Below are positions 1 to 6,075 of a stretch of DNA of 8,318 bases, one piece after another. The translations under genes were made by a program, and so were the position numbers. The DNA is from an uncultured Eubacterium sp. (GTDB taxonomy: Bacteria > Bacillota > Clostridia > Oscillospirales > Acutalibacteraceae): the NCBI GenBank assembly GCA_910577215.1, contig CAJTMQ010000019.1:19996-28313 (forward strand). The letters are read 5' to 3'. Each line of letters opens with the position of its first letter. Position 1 is the first letter of the stretch. The notes below the pieces were generated by a model that saw only the letters and a list, made by a program, of their open reading frames with translations, was not told the origin of the DNA and did no database searches.

Positions 1-32
1 GCCTGCCGATTCGGTAGGCTATTCTGCTTTTT
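1..32 (+). terminator. Partial rho-independent terminator of an upstream gene
   Basis: Bases 1-8 pair with 12-19 around a 3-base loop (ATT), with one G-T pair, and an interrupted T-rich stretch follows up to about 32. The left arm may extend beyond the window edge, since T20 could pair with a base before position 1. It probably ends the gene to the left, which in many Firmicutes would be the mnmG/rsmG group, but that gene is not visible. The T-tract is weak, so efficiency is uncertain. Confidence 0.55.
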
Positions 33-38
33 GTCTTG

Positions 39-54
39 TGTTTCACGTGAAACA
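39..54. promoter_or_regulatory. parS: parS centromere site 1
   Basis: The sequence TGTTTCACGTGAAACA is a perfect 16-bp palindrome identical to the chromosomal parS consensus of Firmicutes (TGTTNCACGTGAAACA). ParB/Spo0J binds it as a dimer and uses it as a loading point for CTP-dependent sliding clamps. It is the outermost of three copies ahead of parA. It is also enclosed by a 7-bp inverted repeat (34-40 and 59-65), described under findings. Confidence 0.96.
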
Positions 55-169
55 TTAGCACAAGATATAGTTTTTCATATAAATAATATTTCATTTTATA
101 ATAATCATAGGATTTATTAAGTTATGAAAATGTTTTTGTGAAAAACTCTGCGGAAAATGTTAAGAATGA

Positions 170-185
170 TGTTTCACGTGAAACA
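170..185. promoter_or_regulatory. parS: parS centromere site 2
   Basis: This is a second exact copy of TGTTTCACGTGAAACA. Its centre is 131 bp from site 1 and 72 bp from site 3. The surrounding bases are not conserved with the other copies, so the three are individually maintained sites and not a recent tandem duplication. Confidence 0.96.
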
Positions 186-241
186 ATCCACATATAGTGC
201 ATTGGAATTTTATAACCACAAGTTTTTAAAAAAATATGCAA

Positions 242-257
242 TGTTTCACGTGAAACA
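242..257. promoter_or_regulatory. parS: parS centromere site 3, next to the parA promoter
   Basis: This third exact copy of TGTTTCACGTGAAACA lies 13 bp upstream of the predicted -35 hexamer of the parA promoter and covers the region where a -35 for the upstream -10 copy (276-281) would fall. ParB bound here could plausibly influence transcription of its own operon. That regulatory role is inference; the site itself is seen directly. Confidence 0.95.
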
Positions 258-261
258 TTCC

Positions 262-299
262 TCTTTGATATTGAATATAATTCTTTGATATTGTATAAT
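262..299 (+). repeat. Tandem direct repeat carrying two -10 boxes
   Basis: Two adjacent copies share the core TCTTTGATATTG followed by TATAAT. The first runs 262-281 and has two extra A's before its TATAAT; the second runs 282-299. The duplication therefore places two perfect -10 hexamers (276-281 and 294-299) 18 bp apart just upstream of parA. Confidence 0.85.
271..299 (+). promoter_or_regulatory. Predicted sigma-A promoter of the parA-parB-serS operon
   Basis: A perfect -10 hexamer TATAAT (294-299) is preceded by TTGAAT (271-276), a 4/6 match to the -35 consensus, with the optimal 17-bp spacer. Transcription would begin near 306, leaving a leader of about 15 bases that contains the parA ribosome binding site (GGAGGTG, 309-315). 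A second TATAAT at 276-281 has no good -35 partner. ParB control through parS site 3 is possible but not shown. Confidence 0.7.
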
Positions 300-320
300 G
301 CATATTACGGAGGTGCGATT

Positions 321-1088
321 ATGGGAAAAACCATATCCATATTTAATCAGAAGGGCGGAGTCGGAAAAACCACTACGTGTGTTAATCTTGCTGCTGCACT
401 TGGTGATAAGGGTAAAAAAACTTTGCTTGTTGATATTGACCCTCAGGGTAATTCAACAAGCGGTGTTGGAATAGATAAGGCTGTTATAGCCAATTCAACA
501 TATGATATTTTAATTAATAAAGTACCTGCAGGGGACATTGTTACCGCAACAGAGTTTAAAAATTTGTATTTGCTGCCTGCAACAATGAATTTAGCAGGTG
601 CCGAGCTTGAGCTTGCTGAAATGGAAGACAGGTATACTTCCCTTAAAAAGGCACTTGCTCCGATTGTCGCTGATTTTGATTACATTATTATTGATTGTCC
701 GCCAAGCTTGGGACTTTTAAGTCTTAATGCACTGACTGCTTCAGACACATTAATTGTTCCGCTTCAATGCGAATATTATGCACTTGAGGGATTGAGTCAG
801 CTTTTAAGCACAGTTCGTACTGTTAAGCAGTTTTATAATGAGCATCTTGAGCTTGAAGGTGTTATTTATACGATGTATGACAGCCGTTTGAAATTAACAC
901 AGCAGGTTATTGATGAGGTTAATAAATATTTTCCGAATAAGGCATATAAAACAATGATACCAAGAAGTGTTAAGCTTGCAGAGGCACCAAGTTTCGGTAT
1001 GCCTATAATTTATTACGAAAAATATTCAAAACCAAGCTTTGCATACAAAAAGCTTGCAGCGGAAATTCTTTCAGGCCAAAAATATTAA
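321..1088 (+). CDS. parA: ParA/Soj chromosome partitioning ATPase
   Basis: This is a 255-residue ParA/MinD-family ATPase (Soj type), which dimerises with ATP, binds DNA nonspecifically and interacts with ParB-parS complexes to position the chromosome origin; in Bacillus the homologue also controls DnaA. The deviant Walker A motif KGGVGKTT is at residues 11-18, the Walker A' segment DIDPQGN begins at 38 with Asp40, and the Walker B segment IIIDCPP is at 122-128. Arg189, in a DSRL context, sits where Soj has a DNA-binding arginine. The length is normal for chromosomal Soj and there is no N-terminal helix-turn-helix of the plasmid ParA type. I chose the ATG at 321 because GGAGGTG lies 5 bases upstream and homologues begin with this residue; the in-frame TTG at 285 lies inside the promoter repeat. 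It is the first gene of the operon, 41 bp before parB. Confidence 0.96.
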   Translation: MGKTISIFNQKGGVGKTTTCVNLAAALGDKGKKTLLVDIDPQGNSTSGVGIDKAVIANSTYDILINKVPAGDIVTATEFKNLYLLPATMNLAGAELELAEMEDRYTSLKKALAPIVADFDYIIIDCPPSLGLLSLNALTASDTLIVPLQCEYYALEGLSQLLSTVRTVKQFYNEHLELEGVIYTMYDSRLKLTQQVIDEVNKYFPNKAYKTMIPRSVKLAEAPSFGMPIIYYEKYSKPSFAYKKLAAEILSGQKY

Positions 1089-1129
1089 TGAAGATTGTAT
1101 ACATATTTATATAGATAAAGAGGTGTAGT

Positions 1130-1981
1130 ATGGCAAAAAAACAATCCGGATTAGGTAAAGGACTTGGTGCATTGATGCTTGAAAACACAACCGAGGATAT
1201 GGTTGCAACAAACACATTGCCGATAAGTGAAATTATACCTAATAAAGAACAGCCGAGAAAAACATTTGATGAGGATGCTTTGGCGGAGCTTGCAGAAAGC
1301 ATTAAGCAGCACGGTGTTTTACAGCCGCTGCTTGTAAGACCTTTGCCGAGCGGGGGTTACCAGCTTGTTGCAGGTGAACGGCGTTGGAGAGCAAGCCGTA
1401 TGGCAAAACTGCGGGAGGTGCCTGTTGTTGTTAAAGAATTGACAGACACTGAAACAATGGAAATAGCAATTATTGAGAATTTACAGCGTGAGGATTTAAA
1501 TCCGATTGAAGAGGCAGAGGGTTTGCAGGCACTTATTGATAAATGCGGCTTTACGCAGGAAGAGGTTGCGGCAAGCGTTGGTAAATCACGTTCTGCAATT
1601 GCAAACAGTCTTCGTTTATTAAGACTTCCGCAGGAGGTCAGAGATATGACTCGTGAAGGATCAATTTCAGCGGGTCATGCAAGAGCATTGCTTTCGCTTG
1701 ACAATGAAGCTGTGATTTATGAAGCTGCACAGAATATTGTTAATAACAATCTTTCTGTACGTGATATTGAACGTCTTGTTAAAATTCAGGATAAAAACGC
1801 TGTTGTTTCACAGAAAAGATATAAAAGACGTGACAGCTTCTATGATGAGGTTGAGCTTACATTATCCGAAGTGCTGGGAAGAAAGGTTAAAGTATATAAC
1901 GGAAAAGGAAAGGGTACACTCGAAATAGAATTCTATTCGCAGGAAGATTTAAAAAATATTGCAAATAAATTAGGAGAATAA
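1130..1981 (+). CDS. parB: ParB/Spo0J centromere-binding CTPase
   Basis: This 283-residue ParB binds parS, hydrolyses CTP and spreads as a sliding clamp, forming the partition complex and recruiting SMC in Firmicutes. The N-terminal LGKGLGALM segment (residues 8-16) is the ParA-stimulating tail. The ParB/CTPase fold covers about 25-130, with the GERRWRA box at 82-88 and the ENLQREDLNP box at 116-125. A helix-turn-helix that reads parS is at about 141-162 (FTQEEVAASVGKSRSAIANS), and a C-terminal dimerisation domain lies at about 235-283. All signature motifs are present and the length is normal. The ATG at 1130 is preceded by AAGAGGTG at 1118-1125. No helix-turn-helix variation suggests a changed target, which fits the three perfect parS sites upstream. 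The final codons contain the ribosome binding site of serS. Confidence 0.96.
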   Translation: MAKKQSGLGKGLGALMLENTTEDMVATNTLPISEIIPNKEQPRKTFDEDALAELAESIKQHGVLQPLLVRPLPSGGYQLVAGERRWRASRMAKLREVPVVVKELTDTETMEIAIIENLQREDLNPIEEAEGLQALIDKCGFTQEEVAASVGKSRSAIANSLRLLRLPQEVRDMTREGSISAGHARALLSLDNEAVIYEAAQNIVNNNLSVRDIERLVKIQDKNAVVSQKRYKRRDSFYDEVELTLSEVLGRKVKVYNGKGKGTLEIEFYSQEDLKNIANKLGE

Positions 1982-1983
1982 AA

Positions 1984-3270
1984 ATGCTGGATATAAGATT
2001 TGTAAGGGAAAATCCCGAAATTGTTAAAGAGAACATCAAAAAGAAATTTCAGGACAGCAAGCTGCCTTTGGTAGATGAGGTTATTGCACTTGATGAAGAA
2101 AAAAGAGAAGCACAGAAAAAGGCAGATGAGCTTCGCTCTAACAGAAATAAGATTTCAAAGGAAATAGGAAATCTTATGGCACAGGGCAAAAAGGAAGAGG
2201 GAATGGCGCTTCGACAGAAGGTTAAGGAACAGGCTGATGAGCTTGAGGCACTTTCTAAAATGGAAGCAGAGCTTAGCGAAAAGGTTAATAAAATCATGAT
2301 GACAATTCCGAACATCATTGATGAGTCCGTTCCGATTGGCAGGGATGACAGTGAAAATGTTGAAATTCAGAAGTACGGCGATCCTGCAGTGCCTGATTAT
2401 GAAATTCCTTATCATACCGATATTATGGAAAAATTTGACGGAATAGATTTGGATGCTGCAGGAAAGGTTGCAGGAAACGGATTCTATTATCTTATGGGTG
2501 ATATTGCAAGACTTCATTCAGCAGTGCTTGCATACGCACGTGACTTTATGATTAATCGCGGTTTCACATATTGCATTCCTCCGTTTATGATTCGTTCCGC
2601 AGTTGTTGACGGTGTTATGAGTTTTGCAGAGATGGATGCAATGATGTATAAAATTGAGGGAGAGGATCTTTACCTTATCGGTACTTCAGAGCATTCCATG
2701 ATTGGAAAGTTTATAGACACAATCACACCTGAATCAGAGCTTCCGAAAACTTTAACCTCCTATTCACCTTGCTTCAGAAAGGAGAAGGGTGCTCACGGAA
2801 TTGAGGAGAGAGGTGTTTACAGAATTCATCAGTTTGAAAAGCAGGAAATGATTGTTGTCTGCAAGCCTGATGAATCAAAAATGTGGTTTGATAAGCTCTG
2901 GCAGAATACTGTTGATTTGTTCCGCTCATTGGATGTTCCTGTGCGTACTCTGGAATGCTGCTCAGGAGATCTTGCAGATTTAAAGGTTAAATCCATAGAT
3001 GTTGAAGCTTGGTCACCGCGTCAGAAGAAGTATTTTGAAGTTGGTTCCTGTTCAAATCTTTCAGATGCACAGGCAAGAAGACTTAAAATCAGAATCAAGG
3101 GTGAAAACGGTAACTATCTTGCGCACACTCTTAATAATACAGTTGTTGCTCCGCCGAGAATGCTCATTGCCTTTCTTGAAAATAATCTGCAGGCAGACGG
3201 CAGTGTTAATATTCCGACAGCTCTTCAGCCATATATGGGCGGTGCTGAAAAATTAGTGCCAAAAAAATAA
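1984..3270 (+). CDS. serS: Seryl-tRNA synthetase with archaeal-like motifs
   Basis: This 428-residue class II synthetase charges tRNA-Ser with serine in the cytosol, releasing AMP and pyrophosphate. The N-terminal part (about 28-105) is the charged helical arm that contacts the long variable arm of tRNA-Ser. The serine-binding loop is GTSEH (233-237), motif 2 has FRKE (264-267) followed by GAHGIEERGVYRIHQF, and motif 3 carries Arg392 before the LIAFLEN segment. Typical bacterial enzymes have PTAEVPLTN and a GSxGRDTRGLIR loop; the GTSEH and GAHG forms here resemble archaeal SerRS and a minority bacterial type. The ATG at 1984 starts 2 bp after parB and uses AGGAG at 1972-1976 inside parB, implying coupled expression. 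The function call is firm. Whether this is the cell's only SerRS cannot be told from this window. Confidence 0.94.
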   Translation: MLDIRFVRENPEIVKENIKKKFQDSKLPLVDEVIALDEEKREAQKKADELRSNRNKISKEIGNLMAQGKKEEGMALRQKVKEQADELEALSKMEAELSEKVNKIMMTIPNIIDESVPIGRDDSENVEIQKYGDPAVPDYEIPYHTDIMEKFDGIDLDAAGKVAGNGFYYLMGDIARLHSAVLAYARDFMINRGFTYCIPPFMIRSAVVDGVMSFAEMDAMMYKIEGEDLYLIGTSEHSMIGKFIDTITPESELPKTLTSYSPCFRKEKGAHGIEERGVYRIHQFEKQEMIVVCKPDESKMWFDKLWQNTVDLFRSLDVPVRTLECCSGDLADLKVKSIDVEAWSPRQKKYFEVGSCSNLSDAQARRLKIRIKGENGNYLAHTLNNTVVAPPRMLIAFLENNLQADGSVNIPTALQPYMGGAEKLVPKK

Positions 3271-3316
3271 GAAACTGATTATTAACGCAAGTCAGAATTT
3301 ACAGAGGTAACATTTT

Positions 3317-3640
3317 ATGATTGGTGACATTGTTACAGTAACTATTGACAGACCGCTTGGAAGTTATCATCCTGAACACAAGGATATGTATTATCCGATA
3401 AATTATGGCTATATCGAGGGAATTATTGCACCGGACGGAGAGGCACAGGATGCTTACGTATTGGGAGTAAATGAAGCTGTGAAGACATTTACCGGTAAAA
3501 TCATTGCTGTTATTCATAGATTAGATGATATAGAAGATAAATGGGTTGTATGTCCTGAAAACCATTCTTTCAGCAAAGATGAAATCATGGAACAGATAAA
3601 GTTTCAAGAGCAATATTTTCAAATTGAAATCATACTGTAA
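3317..3640 (+). CDS. Minimal class I inorganic pyrophosphatase-like protein
   Basis: This 107-residue protein has the core signature of soluble class I (Mg-dependent) inorganic pyrophosphatases, which split pyrophosphate to two phosphates. Visible elements are YPINYGYI (26-33), DGEAQDAYVLG (40-50), which corresponds to the family DGDPxD metal motif with the central Asp replaced by Glu, and HRLDDIEDKWVV (67-78), which supplies further acidic ligands and a lysine. Family members such as the E. coli enzyme have about 175 residues; this one lacks the usual N-terminal strand region and most of the C-terminal helix. It is complete in frame, with AGAGGT at 3303-3308 before the ATG, so it looks like a real short gene and not a remnant. 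It follows serS by 46 bp with no terminator between, and a hairpin follows it. Activity on pyrophosphate is likely but unproven, and another phosphoanhydride substrate is possible. Confidence 0.8.
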   Translation: MIGDIVTVTIDRPLGSYHPEHKDMYYPINYGYIEGIIAPDGEAQDAYVLGVNEAVKTFTGKIIAVIHRLDDIEDKWVVCPENHSFSKDEIMEQIKFQEQYFQIEIIL

Positions 3641-3694
3641 ATTCTGTGCAAACAGAGGCAAGCATCAGATTTTCTATACAATCAATATAATGAG

Positions 3695-3728
3695 AAGCCC
3701 CACGAACTTATTGTTCGTGGGGCTTTGT
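3695..3728. terminator. Hairpin terminator between convergent operons
   Basis: Bases 3695-3707 pair perfectly with 3713-3725 (13 bp, including a CCCC/GGGG run) around a 5-base loop TTATT. A short T-rich tail follows on the plus strand, and on the minus strand the stem is followed by CTTCTCATTATA. It lies 54 bp after the pyrophosphatase stop and 39 bp past the stop of the convergent thiI, so it probably stops transcription from both sides. The remainder of 3641-3764 shows nothing else. Confidence 0.85.
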
Positions 3729-3764
3729 TAATGCGTCTGTGTATTGGAAATCTCATAAATGTAA

Positions 3765-4937
3765 TTATCTGATAAACACTCGTTTTACATTTTCTGTTGC
3801 AGTTTTTATCATTTCATCAAGATTCGGGATTTTATTTTCAGCATCAATAACGTCCTGCACTTTAGGCTTTGTTTTAGGATGCTTTGGTGTGAATACTGTG
3901 CAGCAATCCTCATATGGTTGAATGGAGGTTTCGAAAGTATCTATCTTTCTGGAAATTGCGATAATTTCATCCTTGTCCATACCGATACAGGGACGGAAAA
4001 CAGGTATATCGGTTGCACTGTCTGTGCAGCCAAGAGCGTAAATGGTTTGACTTGCAACCTGACCGACACTTTCACCTGTAATAAGTGCCTGACAATTCTG
4101 CTTTAGTGCGATTGCCTCACTGATTTGCATCATAATACGTCGCATAACAAGTGTAAAATAGTCTTCGGGGCAGTAATCCCTTATAGCCTCTTGAATTCCA
4201 GTGAACGGAACAACATATGTTGTAATTGTTCCGCTGTATGCCGCAACCTTTTTGAGCAGTTCCATAACCTTCATCTCAGCAAGCTCACTTGTATAAGGAG
4301 GAGAAGCAAAATGAATAGAGATAAGCTCAATTCCTCTTTTTGCCATCATATATGCGGCAACGGGGGAATCAATACCGCCGCTGATTAAAACAGCCGCTCT
4401 GCCGCTTGTGCCCGTTGGCATACCGCCTGCACCTTTAATGTTGTTGCCGCGGACGAAAGCATATTTATCTCTTACCTCAACGGTAACGATTATATCAGGA
4501 TTATGTACATCAACCTTAAGATTATGAAATGCTTTTAAAATTTCTCCGCCAAGCTCTCTGCAAATCTGCGGCGAATTAAAGGGAAACTTTTTATCACTTC
4601 TTTTTGCTTCAACCTTAAAAGTTTTTGCCATAAGCAGTTCGTCCTCAAGATATTCCTTTGCTGTTCTGATAATGTCAGCCATATCCTTTTCGCATACTGC
4701 TGCACGTGAAAGTGCGGCAATTCCGAAAACCTTTTTAAGTGCGTCAACCGCATCATCCAGATCGGTATCTTCATTTTCCGGCTCAACCATAATTGTTGAC
4801 TGACTTTTTGTGAAGGTAAATGCACCAATATCAGCAAGATGCCTTTTCATATTTTTTATGAGCACGTCCTCAAAGGAATTTCTGTTAAGACCTTTAAGCA
4901 CAAGCTCTCCGTTTTTTACAAGTATAATTTCTTTCAT
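3765..4937 (-). CDS. thiI: ThiI: tRNA 4-thiouridine synthase / thiamine sulfur carrier protein
   Basis: This 390-residue protein adenylates U8 of tRNA and inserts sulfur to make 4-thiouridine; in some bacteria it also feeds sulfur to the thiazole of thiamine. A ferredoxin-like N-terminal part and THUMP domain span about 1-165, followed by a PP-loop ATP pyrophosphatase with SGGIDSP at 186-192 and the ThiI signature GESVGQVASQT at 288-298. A PYEDCCTVFTPKHPKTKP segment (341-358) places paired cysteines Cys345/Cys346 near the C-terminus. There is no C-terminal rhodanese domain, as in Bacillus ThiI, which instead receives sulfur directly from a dedicated desulfurase. That partner is encoded immediately upstream, one base away, and the thiI ribosome binding site (complement of 4943-4948, GAGGAC) lies in the end of that gene. 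It is the last gene of the operon, before the shared hairpin. Confidence 0.95.
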   Translation of the reverse strand: MKEIILVKNGELVLKGLNRNSFEDVLIKNMKRHLADIGAFTFTKSQSTIMVEPENEDTDLDDAVDALKKVFGIAALSRAAVCEKDMADIIRTAKEYLEDELLMAKTFKVEAKRSDKKFPFNSPQICRELGGEILKAFHNLKVDVHNPDIIVTVEVRDKYAFVRGNNIKGAGGMPTGTSGRAAVLISGGIDSPVAAYMMAKRGIELISIHFASPPYTSELAEMKVMELLKKVAAYSGTITTYVVPFTGIQEAIRDYCPEDYFTLVMRRIMMQISEAIALKQNCQALITGESVGQVASQTIYALGCTDSATDIPVFRPCIGMDKDEIIAISRKIDTFETSIQPYEDCCTVFTPKHPKTKPKVQDVIDAENKIPNLDEMIKTATENVKRVFIR

Positions 4938-4938
4938 T

Positions 4939-6075
4939 TTAAGTCCTCGGATGTTTTTTTATTATATCTGTTAAAGCTGTACACAGCTTATCAATATCAT
5001 TTTTTGTGTTGTATCTTGAAAAACTTATGCGCAAGCTTTTGTCTATGATTTCATCACTTAGCTTCATAGCGGTAAGCACATGACTTTTTTTTCCCTTTGC
5101 ACAGGCAGAGCCGTTGCTGACATAAATTCCGTAATTGGCGGAAAGCTCCTGCAAAACAGTCTGGCTTCGCATAAAGGTTGGAATATAGATATTAATAATA
5201 TATGGTGAAGCATCCTCACCGCTGTTAATGATTATACCGTCAATTTTTCTGAGTTTGCTTTTGGCATATGCATTAAGCTCTGAAATATGCTGGTGCTGTT
5301 CTTTTAAATCAGGCAAAGCATCAACTGCCGCACCAAAGCCTGCAATGAGAGGTGAAGCCTCAGTACCGGGGCGGATTTTCTTTTCCTGCTCGCCGCCGAA
5401 GGTGCGGGGTAATATTCTCACACCTTTTCTTATATAAAGTGCACCGCAGCCCTTAGGTCCGTGAATTTTATGTGCAGTTACCGTAATCAGGTCTGCACCC
5501 AGTTTTTTAGGCTTAACAGCAGTTTTTCCGAATGCCTGCACACAGTCTGTGTGAATAAGAGCAGGAGCACCCGCTCTTGTAACAAGTCTTTTTATTTTAT
5601 CAACGGGAAGGATGGAGCCCACCTCGTTGTTGATGTACATCATTGAAACGAGAATGGTTTTTTCATTTATTGCTTCTGCAAGGTCTGAAAGAGAAATGCA
5701 TCCGAATTGATCAGGCATAAGGCGGATAATTTCAAAGCCCTCTTTTTCAAGCTCATCAACACTTTGCATAACACTTTCGTGCTCAATTGCTGTGGTAACA
5801 ATTCTGTTTCCCTTGCGTCTGTTTGCATATGCCGCACCGAAAACAGCAAGATTGTTTGCTTCCGTTCCGCCGCTTGTAAAAAATATTTCATCCTTTTCAC
5901 AGTCAAGCACATCGGCAATGCTTTGCCTTGCTTTTATTACCGTTTTGGCTGCCTCAATACCAAGATTGTGCAGGCTTGACGGGTTTCCGTAATTTTCTTC
6001 AAGTGCTGTTCGTATAGCTTCCACTGCCTCTTTGCAGGGTTTTGTTGTTGCACTGTTATCAAGATAAACTGCCAT
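4939..6075 (-). CDS. NifS/IscS-like cysteine desulfurase
   Basis: This 378-residue PLP enzyme converts cysteine to alanine and carries the released sulfur as a persulfide. The phosphate-binding SGGTEANN is at 68-75, His99 stacks on the cofactor, Asp177 and Gln180 contact the pyridine ring, and Lys203 in AHKIHGPKG forms the Schiff base. The catalytic cysteine is Cys325 in VSNGSACAKGKKSHVL. The length is normal. Its position directly before thiI matches the NifZ-ThiI pair of Bacillus subtilis, so its likely job is sulfur supply to ThiI and not general iron-sulfur assembly; no iscU, sufU or other scaffold gene is nearby. The start codon overlaps the end of the upstream HAD-Nudix gene by 17 bp and only a distant GGGA resembles a ribosome binding site, so translation probably depends on coupling. 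An IscS role in Fe-S assembly remains possible. Confidence 0.93.
   Translation of the reverse strand: MAVYLDNSATTKPCKEAVEAIRTALEENYGNPSSLHNLGIEAAKTVIKARQSIADVLDCEKDEIFFTSGGTEANNLAVFGAAYANRRKGNRIVTTAIEHESVMQSVDELEKEGFEIIRLMPDQFGCISLSDLAEAINEKTILVSMMYINNEVGSILPVDKIKRLVTRAGAPALIHTDCVQAFGKTAVKPKKLGADLITVTAHKIHGPKGCGALYIRKGVRILPRTFGGEQEKKIRPGTEASPLIAGFGAAVDALPDLKEQHQHISELNAYAKSKLRKIDGIIINSGEDASPYIINIYIPTFMRSQTVLQELSANYGIYVSNGSACAKGKKSHVLTAMKLSDEIIDKSLRISFSRYNTKNDIDKLCTALTDIIKKHPRT

Noticed and set aside
184..220. Two DnaA-box-like 9-mers (CAATCCACA at 184-192 and ATAACCACA at 212-220) between parS sites 2 and 3
   Set aside because: Each matches only 7 of 9 positions of TTATNCACA. They are isolated in AT-rich DNA, and no dnaA gene or box cluster is visible, so they do not support an origin call.
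285..320. Upstream TTG start adding 12 residues to ParA
   Set aside because: It lies within the promoter repeat and lacks a ribosome binding site. The ATG at 321 has GGAGGTG at ideal spacing and matches homologues.
2049..2517. Long minus-strand open frames inside serS
   Set aside because: They are antisense to well-conserved synthetase codons, contain low-complexity Ser/Leu/Phe-rich sequence and have no recognisable family.
5667..5979. Open frames on both strands inside the desulfurase gene
   Set aside because: They overlap conserved catalytic segments of the desulfurase and show no domain of their own.
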